Of a DNA stretch of 48,827 nt, positions 35,635 through 44,881 are shown one piece after another. Under the pieces are notes generated by a model. The model was not told the origin of the DNA, did no database searches, and saw nothing but the letters and a program-made list of their open reading frames with translations. Both the position numbers and the translations under genes were made by a program. Numbering within the stretch: position 1 is the stretch's first letter; every line of letters starts with the position of its first letter. Source of the DNA: an uncultured Chloroflexota bacterium (GTDB lineage: Bacteria > Chloroflexota > Anaerolineae > Anaerolineales > Anaerolineaceae); contig CACYHU010000007.1 in NCBI GenBank assembly GCA_902774215.1, positions 1 to 48,827 on the forward strand. Reading direction: 5' to 3'.

Positions 35635-35866
35635 AGAAAAGCTCAGGGAAATAGCTGATAATGCAGATATGATCATCAGAGGATATGCCTTTACAAAGAA
35701 AGACCAAAACATATCAGTATTGAATCTGAACAGACCAAGCAGCGCAATGTATATGTCATCTGAAGGAAAAATGCTGGAATCAACGATGGATGAGATTGAA
35801 CAGGCAATTGTCCTTAAAATTTGGGAGCGTGATTCCCAATTTATGGAGGACTCAGTGAATGCCTAA
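35627..35866 (+). CDS. small hypothetical protein (DUF7724-like), second gene of cassette
   Basis: The 79-residue protein starts MNEEKLREIADNADMIIRGY and carries SVLNLNRPSSAMYMSSEGK, a pattern I associate with DUF7724-type proteins. The ATG at 35627 is chosen because it overlaps the preceding stop by eight bases, and it again overlaps the next start by eight bases. Such trios look like immunity or antitoxin modules; this is inference. Confidence 0.6.
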   Translation: MNEEKLREIADNADMIIRGYAFTKKDQNISVLNLNRPSSAMYMSSEGKMLESTMDEIEQAIVLKIWERDSQFMEDSVNA

Positions 35867-36140
35867 ATACTTTCAGGAAAAAGTTGCAGGTTATTATCTC
35901 TATTTTACATAACATTGTATCATCGAATGCATGCATGCACATGCCAGCGACCGAAAAATGACGGAAGCCGGTTCCGCAAAATTTTTCGTAAGAAGTGATG
36001 GCAGTTCATATGTACAGCATAAAGGCCTTTTGACAGAACGTGAGATTCGCATTATTCAGCGTTTTATCAAACTGCACCATATGGAAATGTATGAGAGATG
36101 GATACGTGAAGGCGGCACAGATTTTTATCAGGATAAATGA
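35859..36140 (+). pseudogene. DUF4160-family gene interrupted by an in-frame TAA
   Basis: The ATG at 35859 overlaps the preceding stop by eight bases and begins MPKYFQEKVAGYYLYFT. Codon 18 (35910-35912) is TAA, after which the same frame continues (HCIIECMHAHASDRKMTEAG and so on) to a stop at 36140. From memory, intact relatives read straight through here with Ser, so TCA to TAA is the simplest change. Codons 19-93 carry the full DUF4160-like core (AKFFVRSDGS, LTEREIRIIQRFIKLHHMEM). Translation may restart at the ATG at 35931, giving a 69-residue fragment, or read through; otherwise the gene is dead. DUF4160 proteins are small and often encoded beside DUF2442 partners; their function is not firmly known. 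Confidence 0.8.
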
Positions 36141-36158
36141 AATCAGACAGGAAAAACG

Positions 36159-36950
36159 ATGCATGAATTGATCCAGGGACTCATCAGCAATGAAAGCCTT
36201 TTCGGGCGCATCATGACCCGAATCGGCACGGTTATCGCGGCGAACATTATGTTCGTCCTCTTCTCCATGCCCGTAGTGACTGCGGGGGCTGCCTTCGCCG
36301 CACTGCACCACACCATGTTCAAAATGCTGCGCAGCAAAGACGCTATCAACCCGTTCAAACAATTCTGGAAAGGATTCACCGGCAATTTCAAACAGGCCAC
36401 GATCGCCTGGATCATCGCGCTGGTGCTGACCGTGCTGGGCTGGTTCAACGTCCGAATCTGCCAACAGGCGGGCGGATTTATCGGCAGCATCCGTTACGGG
36501 GTCTACGCTCTGGGGATCATCCTCTTCATTGGTCTGGTTTACCTGTTCCCGACCATGGCAGCTTTTTCCGACACCCTTTTGAATCTTTTCCGGAACGGTT
36601 TCTACTGGGCGCTGCGCAAACCCTTCAAGCTGCTGGTCATCCTGTTTTTTCATTTCTTCCCCATGTTCCTTACCTATACCGACCGGCATTTTCTTCCCCT
36701 GTACACATTTTTATGGGCCATGTTCGGCTTTGCCGCGATCGTGCTGCTGACTGATTTTCTGCTGCTCCCGGAATTTGAACCCTATCTGCCTCTGGTAGAC
36801 GAGTGCGGCGACTTCATCATCAATCCCGCAACCGGCAAACCCTTCATGCCCGGTGAAGAAGAACTGATCGAAGCTGAAGCACCCGGTGAGGCACCCGAAT
36901 TGTCGGAGGATGAGATACTGGAGGAGATGCGGAAACTGGACGGATTCTAA
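36159..36950 (+). CDS. YesL-like DUF624 membrane protein
   Basis: The 263-residue protein has five to six hydrophobic helices. The first, at about 22-45, contains ANIMFVLFSMPVVTAGAAF and is followed by ALHHTMFKMLRSKD, which is the DUF624/YesL signature. An acidic tail of about 60 residues (EELIEAEAPGEAPELSEDEI) is longer than usual. YesL proteins accompany sugar ABC operons in Firmicutes, so this is probably the last gene of the alpha-galactoside operon, displaced by the small cassette. Confidence 0.85.
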   Translation: MHELIQGLISNESLFGRIMTRIGTVIAANIMFVLFSMPVVTAGAAFAALHHTMFKMLRSKDAINPFKQFWKGFTGNFKQATIAWIIALVLTVLGWFNVRICQQAGGFIGSIRYGVYALGIILFIGLVYLFPTMAAFSDTLLNLFRNGFYWALRKPFKLLVILFFHFFPMFLTYTDRHFLPLYTFLWAMFGFAAIVLLTDFLLLPEFEPYLPLVDECGDFIINPATGKPFMPGEEELIEAEAPGEAPELSEDEILEEMRKLDGF

Positions 36951-36969
36951 AAGAATGTCACCTCAGCTA

Positions 36970-36998
36970 TTGACAAGCAAAAAAAATAAACATATACT
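36970..36998 (+). promoter_or_regulatory. sigma-70-type promoter of the pyr operon
   Basis: TTGACA (36970-36975), a 17-bp spacer and TATACT (36993-36998) make a near-consensus promoter. Transcription would start around 37005, leaving a leader of about 115 bases before pyrC. Confidence 0.85.
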
Positions 36999-37004
36999 TT
37001 TATA

Positions 37005-37119
37005 AGCCAAATGATGACCCGCCAGGGATCGGACAGAGAAATTATACCGGGCGTAAAGCCCGTTTTTGATGCGCTGCGCTCCCTGGAGGAGGGCAGTTTT
37101 TTATAAAAAAGGAGCTCCA
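37005..37119 (+). promoter_or_regulatory. pyr operon leader with two terminator hairpins and a leader ORF
   Basis: Two intrinsic-terminator-like hairpins lie in tandem. The first is CGGGC/GCCCG with loop GTAAA and T5 (37048-37067). The second is CTGC-g-CTCC / GGAG-g-GCAG with T6 (37074-37102). A segment before them (GGACAGAGAAATT, 37031-37043) loosely resembles the PyrR-binding consensus but lacks the GAGG core. A 31-codon ORF (37011-37106) runs through both hairpins and ends just after the second T run, as in pyrBI-type UTP-sensitive attenuation. It has no ribosome binding site and only about six bases of leader. Confidence 0.65.
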
Positions 37120-38388
37120 TTGCAGACCCTGTTTACCAACGTCAATATTTACCGGAACGGTGATTTCTACAGAGGAAATGTATCCGTTTCTGACAGGCTT
37201 TTGTATTTTGGGACTGATGTTTCCGATCCTGAACAAAAAATAATTCCAGGTGATGATTTCACCATTTTCCCCGGCTTTGCTGATGTGCATGTTCACTTTC
37301 GCGAGCCGGGTTTTTCTTATAAGGAGACGATCGCCAGCGGCAGCCGGGCTGCCGCACACGGAGGATACACCGCTGTCTGCACCATGCCGAACCTGAACCC
37401 CACACCGGATGATCCCGAAAAACTGAAAGTGCAGCTGGACGCAATCGAAAAAGACGCCGCGGTTTCCGTTTTTCCCTATGGAACGATCACTGTCGGGGAA
37501 AAGGGAGAGGAATTATCCGATCTGCAAGGACTGGCTCCGCGTGTGATCGCTTTCTCCGATGACGGACATGGTGTACAGCAGGACGAAATGATGCGCAAAG
37601 CCATGATCCAGGCGAAAGCACTCGGAAAACTGATCAGCGCGCATTGTGAAGATAACAGCCTGCTCCGCGGAGGTTATATCCATGACGGTGCATACGCAGC
37701 AGCTCACGGACACAAGGGGATCTGCTCCGAATCAGAATGGGGCCAGATCGCACGCGACCTGGAGCTGGTCAGGGAGACCGGATGCGCCTATCACGTCTGC
37801 CATATTTCAACCAAAGAAAGCGTTGAACTCATCCGCAGGGCAAAGGCTGACGGTCTGGATGTAAGCTGTGAGACCGCACCGCACTACCTGCTGCTGAACG
37901 ACACCATGCTGCAGGAAGACGGCCGTTTCAAAATGAATCCGCCCATCCGCACAGAGGAAGACCGGCAGGCGCTGCTTGACGGGCTCCGCGACGGGACGAT
38001 CGACATCATTGCTACCGATCACGCGCCTCATTCAGCAGAAGAGAAAAGCAAAGGCCTGAAGAGCAGCCTGATGGGCATTGTCGGTCTGGAGACCGCCTTC
38101 CCGCTGCTTTATACATATCTGGTCCAAAAGGGAGAGCTCACGCTTAAACAGCTCATTGAAAAGCTCTGCTGCAATCCGCGCAAACGTTTCGGCCTGCCGG
38201 AGACGCTCCAGGAAGGGAAACCGGCAGACTTCACCATGTTTGCGCTCGGAGAAAGTTACACCATAGATCCCGCCGCATTTCTCAGCAAGGGAAAAAGCAC
38301 GCCATTTGAAGGCAGGGCTGTACAGGGCCGCTGCATGCTGACAATGGCGAACGGCAGGACCGCCTATTCAGCATGGGAACAGGAATAA
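37120..38388 (+). CDS. pyrC: dihydroorotase
   Basis: The 422-residue amidohydrolase starts with TTG at 37120 (AAAGGAG upstream, product beginning with QTLFTNVNIYRNG); a start at 37066 inside the leader is rejected. Metal-binding and catalytic motifs are PGFADVHVHFREPG near 45, ISAHCED near 170, AYHVCHIS near 225 and the Asp of IIATDHAPH near 298. It cyclises carbamoyl-aspartate to dihydroorotate. The usual carboxylated Lys position of class I enzymes is not evident by eye. It is first gene of the operon; pyrK follows after six bases. Confidence 0.95.
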   Translation: MQTLFTNVNIYRNGDFYRGNVSVSDRLLYFGTDVSDPEQKIIPGDDFTIFPGFADVHVHFREPGFSYKETIASGSRAAAHGGYTAVCTMPNLNPTPDDPEKLKVQLDAIEKDAAVSVFPYGTITVGEKGEELSDLQGLAPRVIAFSDDGHGVQQDEMMRKAMIQAKALGKLISAHCEDNSLLRGGYIHDGAYAAAHGHKGICSESEWGQIARDLELVRETGCAYHVCHISTKESVELIRRAKADGLDVSCETAPHYLLLNDTMLQEDGRFKMNPPIRTEEDRQALLDGLRDGTIDIIATDHAPHSAEEKSKGLKSSLMGIVGLETAFPLLYTYLVQKGELTLKQLIEKLCCNPRKRFGLPETLQEGKPADFTMFALGESYTIDPAAFLSKGKSTPFEGRAVQGRCMLTMANGRTAYSAWEQE

Positions 38389-38394
38389 ACCGGT

Positions 38395-40022
<1,628 letters not shown>

Positions 40023-40075
40023 TAACAGCGGTCAGCATCCGGCTGCCGGCTGTCATTAACAAAGGAGTCAAAACT

Positions 40076-40774
40076 ATGGGAAAAGATGTCATTATTGCCT
40101 GTGATTTTGCGACGGCGGAACAAACTTTCGCTTTCCTGAACAGGTTTACGGATGAAAAACCGTTCGTGAAGATCGGTATGGAGCTTTTCTATGCGGAAGG
40201 GCCGGAAATCGTGCGGGAAATAAAGAACCGCGGACACAAGATCTTCCTGGACCTCAAGCTTCATGACATTCCGAACACCGTCAAAAAAGCTATGGCAGTG
40301 CTTTCCCGCCTGGATGTGGATATCTGCAACCTGCACGCCGCCGGCGGACTGGACATGATGCGCGGTGCTGTGGAGGGACTCACCCGTCCTGACGGCACCC
40401 GTCCGCTGCTGATCGCGGTCACGCAGCTGACCTCCATTGACCAGGAGCGCATGGAAAATGAACTGCTGATCAAGGCGCCTCTGGCTGAAGTGGTGATGCA
40501 GTATGCCGCCAACGCAAAGACCGCAGGTCTGGACGGTGTGGTCTGCTCCCCGCTGGAAGCGAGCAAAGTCCATGAGGTTTGCGGCGATGGATTTCTGACC
40601 GTCACACCGGGGATCCGGTTCGCAAACGGTCCTGAGGGTGACCAGCAGCGCGTCACCACCCCTGCCAAAGCACGGGAAATCGGCTCTGACTACATCGTCG
40701 TCGGGCGCCCCATCACCGCCGCGGAAGACCCCGTGGCAGCCTACCGGCGCTGCGTGAAAGAATTCGTCGGATAA
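40076..40774 (+). CDS. pyrF: orotidine 5'-phosphate decarboxylase
   Basis: The 232-residue protein has the catalytic tetrad motif [16 protein letters not shown] near residue 58 and the phosphate-binding [13 protein letters not shown] near the C-terminus. It decarboxylates OMP to UMP, the last step of the pathway. AAAGGAG precedes the ATG; the 53-base gap from pyrD is the longest in the operon and holds nothing obvious. Confidence 0.96.
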   Translation: MGKDVIIACDFATAEQTFAFLNRFTDEKPFVKIGMELFYAEGPEIVREIKNRGHKIFLDLKLHDIPNTVKKAMAVLSRLDVDICNLHAAGGLDMMRGAVEGLTRPDGTRPLLIAVTQLTSIDQERMENELLIKAPLAEVVMQYAANAKTAGLDGVVCSPLEASKVHEVCGDGFLTVTPGIRFANGPEGDQQRVTTPAKAREIGSDYIVVGRPITAAEDPVAAYRRCVKEFVG

Positions 40775-40802
40775 TAACAAATCAAGATCAAGAGGAAACA
40801 GG

Positions 40803-41441
40803 ATGGAAGAAAGAATTGCAAAAGATCTGCTGTCAATCGGTGCCGTGTTCCTGCGGCCTGAAGAACCCTTCACCTGGGCCAGCGGTATCAAAAGCCCGGT
40901 TTACTGTGACAACCGGCTGACACTGACTGCACCGGCTGTGCGGAATGACATCGAAAACGGACTGGCTGAGCTTGTCCGAAAATATTATCCGGATGCGGAG
41001 GTGCTGATGGGCACATCCACCGCAGGGATCGCCCATGCCGCGATCACCGGTCATATACTGAACATGCCCATGGGATACGTCCGCAGCAGCAGCAAGGATC
41101 ACGGAAGGCAGAACCGCATCGAAGGGAAACTGGAAGCGGGTCAGAAGGCCGTGGTCGTGGAAGACCTCATCTCCACAGGCGGCAGCGTGATCGATGTAGT
41201 GGATGCGCTCCGTGAAGCCGGCGCGGAAGTGCTCGGCATCGTCAGCATCTTCACCTACGGGATGAAAAAGGGGCTGGAACGGATGGCAGAAGCTAACGTG
41301 GAGAACCACTCCCTGACCAATTTTGACGTCATCACAAAGGTAGCCGCGCAGGAGGGTTATATCAAACCGGAGGACGTGGACCGTCTGATCGCGTTCCGCA
41401 ACAACCCCTCGGATGAGAGCTGGATTGGGAATAGGGGATAG
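40803..41441 (+). CDS. pyrE: orotate phosphoribosyltransferase
   Basis: The 212-residue protein has the PRPP-binding motif [20 protein letters not shown] near residue 120. The catalytic-loop region [15 protein letters not shown] and the start [18 protein letters not shown] match OPRTase. It makes OMP from orotate and PRPP. It lies 28 bases after pyrF with an AGAGGAAA site. Confidence 0.96.
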   Translation: MEERIAKDLLSIGAVFLRPEEPFTWASGIKSPVYCDNRLTLTAPAVRNDIENGLAELVRKYYPDAEVLMGTSTAGIAHAAITGHILNMPMGYVRSSSKDHGRQNRIEGKLEAGQKAVVVEDLISTGGSVIDVVDALREAGAEVLGIVSIFTYGMKKGLERMAEANVENHSLTNFDVITKVAAQEGYIKPEDVDRLIAFRNNPSDESWIGNRG

Positions 41442-41449
41442 GACAAAGA

Positions 41450-42367
41450 ATGAACAATCTGATCGATATCATGGATATGAGCACGGAAGAGATCCGGGAG
41501 CTCATTGAGAAAGCACTGGACATCATCGACAACCCGGGAAAGTACTCCGAAGTCTGCAAAGGGAAGATCCTCGGGACGCTGTTCTTTGAACCGTCCACCC
41601 GGACGCGCCTCAGTTTTGAATCCGCGATGTACAGCCTGGGCGGCAATGTGATCGGCTTTGCCGACAGCAAGAGCAGTTCCACTTCCAAGGGCGAAAGCGT
41701 ATCCGACACAGTCCGAACCGTAGGCTGCTACGCGGACATCATCGCCATGCGCCACCCGAAGGAAGGCGCACCGCTGGTAGCCTCCCGGTCTGCCGGCGTC
41801 CCGGTCATCAATGCCGGCGACGGCGGACACAACCACCCGACCCAGACGCTCACGGACCTGCTGACGATCTACCGGGAAAAAGGAACGCTTGAAAACCTGA
41901 CGGTCGGCTTCTGCGGCGATCTGAAATTCGGCCGCACAGTGCATTCGCTGATCTCCGCCATGTCCCGCTACAAAGGCACCCGCTTCATCCTGATCTCACC
42001 GGAAGAGCTGCAGGTACCGCGCTACATCATCACCGATATACTGGACGCCAACAACATCCCGTATGAAGAGGTCACCAGTCTGGAAGACGCCATGCCGCAG
42101 CTGGATATCCTCTACATGACCCGGGTCCAGCGGGAACGGTTCTTCAACGAGGCAGATTACATGCGTCTGAAGGATACCTATATCCTGACCCCGGATAAGC
42201 TCCGCAATGCAAAGGAAAGCCTTTCCATCCTGCATCCGCTGCCGCGCGTCAATGAGATCTCGATTGCGGTCGACAGGGATCCGCGGGCAATCTATTTCAA
42301 GCAGGTGGCAAACGGAAAATATATCCGCATGGCCCTCATCATGAAATTACTGGAGGTGAACGCATGA
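41450..42367 (+). CDS. pyrB: aspartate carbamoyltransferase catalytic subunit
   Basis: The 305-residue enzyme carries the carbamoyl-phosphate signature [15 protein letters not shown] near residue 47. It also has the catalytic loop [16 protein letters not shown], the aspartate-site [14 protein letters not shown] and the late motif [10 protein letters not shown]. It starts eight bases after pyrE and overlaps pyrI by ATGA, fitting the ATCase holoenzyme of catalytic trimers and regulatory dimers. Confidence 0.97.
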   Translation: MNNLIDIMDMSTEEIRELIEKALDIIDNPGKYSEVCKGKILGTLFFEPSTRTRLSFESAMYSLGGNVIGFADSKSSSTSKGESVSDTVRTVGCYADIIAMRHPKEGAPLVASRSAGVPVINAGDGGHNHPTQTLTDLLTIYREKGTLENLTVGFCGDLKFGRTVHSLISAMSRYKGTRFILISPEELQVPRYIITDILDANNIPYEEVTSLEDAMPQLDILYMTRVQRERFFNEADYMRLKDTYILTPDKLRNAKESLSILHPLPRVNEISIAVDRDPRAIYFKQVANGKYIRMALIMKLLEVNA

Positions 42368-42792
42368 TCATCGGACAAATCAAAGACGGAATCGTATTGG
42401 ACCACATCACCGCGGGGCGGGGCATGGATATCTACAGGATCCTCGGTCTGGACAAGCTGGATTGCACCGTAGCCATGATCAAAAACGCGGAAAGTCCGAA
42501 AATGGGCAAAAAGGATATCATCAAGGTCGGACAGGTCATTGACCTGGACTTCGACATCCTCGGCTACATCGACCCGGGCATTACCGTCAACATCATCCAA
42601 AACGGGGAACTGATCAAACGGGAACACCTGACCCTGCCGGAACGGGTGAGGGATATCGTCAAATGCAAAAATCCCCGCTGCATCACCTCGACCGAGCAGG
42701 AGCTCGTCCAGGAATTCCATCTTACAGACCGGGAGAAGAAGATCTACCGCTGCATATACTGCGAACACGAAATGCCGAAACCGGAAGGATAA
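42364..42792 (+). CDS. pyrI: aspartate carbamoyltransferase regulatory subunit
   Basis: The 142-residue protein has an N-terminal allosteric nucleotide-binding domain ([17 protein letters not shown]) and a C-terminal zinc domain with four Cys (CKNPRC, then CIYCE). It would allow CTP/ATP control of ATCase. It is slightly shorter than the E. coli protein (153 residues). It is the last pyr gene. Confidence 0.96.
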   Translation: MIIGQIKDGIVLDHITAGRGMDIYRILGLDKLDCTVAMIKNAESPKMGKKDIIKVGQVIDLDFDILGYIDPGITVNIIQNGELIKREHLTLPERVRDIVKCKNPRCITSTEQELVQEFHLTDREKKIYRCIYCEHEMPKPEG

Positions 42793-42864
42793 GCAGCCGG
42801 GCAGCAGAAACCAGGAAGAACCAAAAGGAGCTGCCGCAAATTATAATTTTGAAAAGCCATCGGG

Positions 42865-42990
42865 AGGGAGTGCTTCGCAGGGACGCGGAATAAGCGTCAG
42901 CCGGCAGCGAAAGTGATCCCCGCGTCCCGGTTAATTCAGTCGGGGGACACGCGCTGAGCAAGCTCACGCGTGTCCCCCGACACCCCTGTA
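42865..42990 (+). repeat. diverged third copy of the GC-rich structured repeat
   Basis: It shares GGAGGG-nn-TGCTTCGCAGGG with the tandem pair at 46.6-47 kb. Helix 1 is TGCTTCGC (42871-42878) with GCGAAAG (42907-42913). Helix 2 is GGGACGCGG (42880-42888) with CCGCGTCCC (42920-42928), nine perfect pairs. The helices interleave. A long GC hairpin follows, GTCGGGGGACACGCG (42939-42953) with CGCGTGTCCCCCGAC (42967-42981), then ACCCCTGT, echoing the GGGGGCC/GGCCCCC-ATACCCCC part of the other copies. Sequence differs from those copies while pairing is kept. Confidence 0.65.
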
Positions 42991-43205
42991 TAAACCGCTG
43001 AATCACTCCGTTGATGATACGATCATTCAAATGATTTCCCAAAACAAAAGATGAGCCGTTTCGCGTTATTTAAAGGCGCCAAAGCCGGCGGGTGACGGTC
43101 AAGCTCAACCGACCCGGCAATATCTCCATGGTGCAGCGGGAAGTTCTTCCGCCGGCACCGCCCGCCATTTCGGAGCATTTGCTTTTGATGGTATTAATGA
43201 GAAAA

Positions 43206-43237
43206 GCTGTCGTACACCATAAAAGATGTACGACAGC
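43206..43237 (-). terminator. intrinsic terminator of the small exported protein gene
   Basis: An 11-bp perfect stem, GCTGTCGTACA (43206-43216) with TGTACGACAGC (43227-43237), is followed on the minus strand by TTTTCTC. It is 27 bases beyond the stop. Confidence 0.85.
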
Positions 43238-43263
43238 CCTTTCTGCCTGTTAATTATAATCGA

Positions 43264-43650
43264 TCAGCTATGGGAACTGCCGACAGGTTGGTAATTACCG
43301 GTAACTTCAGTACCGAAAATCGCATTATTAAAGTAATGAGCCTGGCTCAGCAGATATTTCGCATCTTTCTTATTGCTGACAGCCTCATCCGCATATCTGA
43401 TGATTTCCATCGCGCGGGGATCATTAGCCTGAATGCTTACCAGGTATTTAATACCGTTATAAACAGCCGAGCGAACTTCACCGAGAGCAGAACTGACATT
43501 CTGGTTACGGGCGATCGCGCCTTCAAGGTTGTTCAATGCGACGTTGATATTTGCCCAATGGGTGCTTTTGTCTTCAGCAGAAGCAGCCATGGTGATGCCC
43601 AGAAGCATCGCAGCCAACAAAAACAAAACAAAAACGGTAGATTTTTTCAT
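43264..43650 (-). CDS. small exported helical protein, unknown
   Basis: The ATG at 43650, with AAAGGAAG upstream, gives 128 residues. A signal peptide comes first (MKKSTVFVLFLLAAMLLGIT, then MAASAED). The mature protein of about 105 residues is mostly helical (NINVALNNLEGAIARNQNV, ALGEVRSAVYNGIKYLVSI). There are no Cys or known motifs. It stands alone with its own terminator. Confidence 0.7.
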   Translation of the reverse strand: MKKSTVFVLFLLAAMLLGITMAASAEDKSTHWANINVALNNLEGAIARNQNVSSALGEVRSAVYNGIKYLVSIQANDPRAMEIIRYADEAVSNKKDAKYLLSQAHYFNNAIFGTEVTGNYQPVGSSHS

Positions 43651-43796
43651 ACTCACTTCCTTTCGCCTCTGATTTTCCCAATCAGCAGCTTTTGCAATAT
43701 ATATCACTAACATTATACACGATATTTGAAAAATATCAAATAAATGTCATGTAATTCATACTACCCTAAAAATTCAGCAATAAACATGCCAACTCG

Positions 43797-44879
43797 CTAT
43801 GACTCCAGCACATGGACAGAATCCGGCTCGAAGACCAGGCAGCATTTTTCACCGACATTATATATACGTTTGTTCTTCGGATTATGTTCCTCAAGCTTGA
43901 CAAGCGTATTTCCGACCATCACATGATAGTTCTGATAAGAACCCATAAAGCAGGAAAGCACGACCGTGCAGGGAAGGCCGCCGCTGTCCGCAAGGGTCGC
44001 CGCCTCCGGGCGGAGTACGATCGTGTAATTCCTCCCCTTCACCATAGCGGGATCACCGACAGCTTTGACCGGATTTCCTTCGATATTCAGGGTGACATAA
44101 TTCCCTTCGCGGACGGTCATGGGACCGCGGAGGAAGTTCGCCTCACCGATGAAGTCCGCGACAAATTCGCTCTTCGGATGGTAATAGATCTCCTGCGGAT
44201 TGCCCATCTGCGCAACCACACCCTTTTCCATAATAATGATCTTGTCGGAAAGCGCCATCGCTTCAGACTGGTCATGCGTCACGTAAATCGCGGTAATACC
44301 GACTTCCTGCTGGATGCGGCGGATCTCGGTACGCATGCTCACGCGGAGCTTGGCGTCCAGGTTGGAAAGCGGTTCATCGAACAGAAGGACGGACGGTTCG
44401 ATCACCAGCGCACGGGCCAGCGCGACACGCTGCTGCTGACCGCCGGAAAGCTGGTTGGTCATCCGGCCTTCCATGCCCTCCAGACCGACGAGCTTGAGCA
44501 TACCCAGCACGCGGCTTTTGATCTCTTCCTTCGGGACCTTGCGCAGCTTCAGCCCGTATGCGACATTATCAAACACGTTGTAATGCGGCAGCAGCGCGTA
44601 GCTCTGGAAAACCATGGCAGTGTCGCGTTTGTTCGGCGTCAGTTCATTGACCGCTTCATCCCCGATATAGATCTCGCCTTCATCCGGACTTTCGAAACCG
44701 GCGATCATCCGCAGGGTCGTTGTCTTACCGCAGCCGGAGGGACCAAGCAGCGTCACAAAAGCCCCCGGTTCGATTTCCAGCGATGTATCCTTTACCGCGT
44801 AGAAATCCTTGCCCGTCTTCGGGTCCTGATAGATCTTTGAAATATGATCCAGGCGTACGCCTTTCTTAACTTTTCCCAT
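43797..44879 (-). CDS. ABC transporter ATPase, PotA/FbpC type
   Basis: The 360-residue ATPase has Walker A GPSGCGKTT, signature LSGGQQQRVALARAL, Walker B LLFDEPLSNLDAK and VTHDQSEAM. A TOBE domain follows from about residue 240 (GEANFLRG, TIVLRPEA). It starts two bases after the permease stop, preceded by GGAGG. The subgroup serves importers of ferric iron, polyamines or 2-aminoethylphosphonate; the operon's binding protein favours iron or phosphonate. Confidence 0.93.
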   Translation of the reverse strand: MGKVKKGVRLDHISKIYQDPKTGKDFYAVKDTSLEIEPGAFVTLLGPSGCGKTTTLRMIAGFESPDEGEIYIGDEAVNELTPNKRDTAMVFQSYALLPHYNVFDNVAYGLKLRKVPKEEIKSRVLGMLKLVGLEGMEGRMTNQLSGGQQQRVALARALVIEPSVLLFDEPLSNLDAKLRVSMRTEIRRIQQEVGITAIYVTHDQSEAMALSDKIIIMEKGVVAQMGNPQEIYYHPKSEFVADFIGEANFLRGPMTVREGNYVTLNIEGNPVKAVGDPAMVKGRNYTIVLRPEAATLADSGGLPCTVVLSCFMGSYQNYHVMVGNTLVKLEEHNPKNKRIYNVGEKCCLVFEPDSVHVLES

Positions 44880-44881
44880 GA

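Larger units (their letters stand above)
42793..43263. other. 471-bp intergenic region after pyrI
   Basis: It holds a weak long-loop hairpin (GGCAGC/GCTGCC) right after pyrI, the third copy of the GC-rich structured repeat (42865-42990), then about 200 bases with no recognisable feature. The terminator of the minus-strand gene closes the region at 43206-43237. No ORF there shows coding character. Confidence 0.6.

Noticed and set aside
37066-37119. upstream start for dihydroorotase
   Set aside because: The extension lies within the attenuator hairpin and is not family sequence; the TTG at 37120 has a proper ribosome binding site.
43060-43200. possible coding remnant on the minus strand between the repeat and the terminator
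   Set aside because: A short open frame exists but lacks a ribosome binding site, known motifs and coding-like composition.
43812-44840. 342-codon plus-strand ORF
   Set aside because: It is the antisense shadow of the PotA/FbpC-type ATPase gene.
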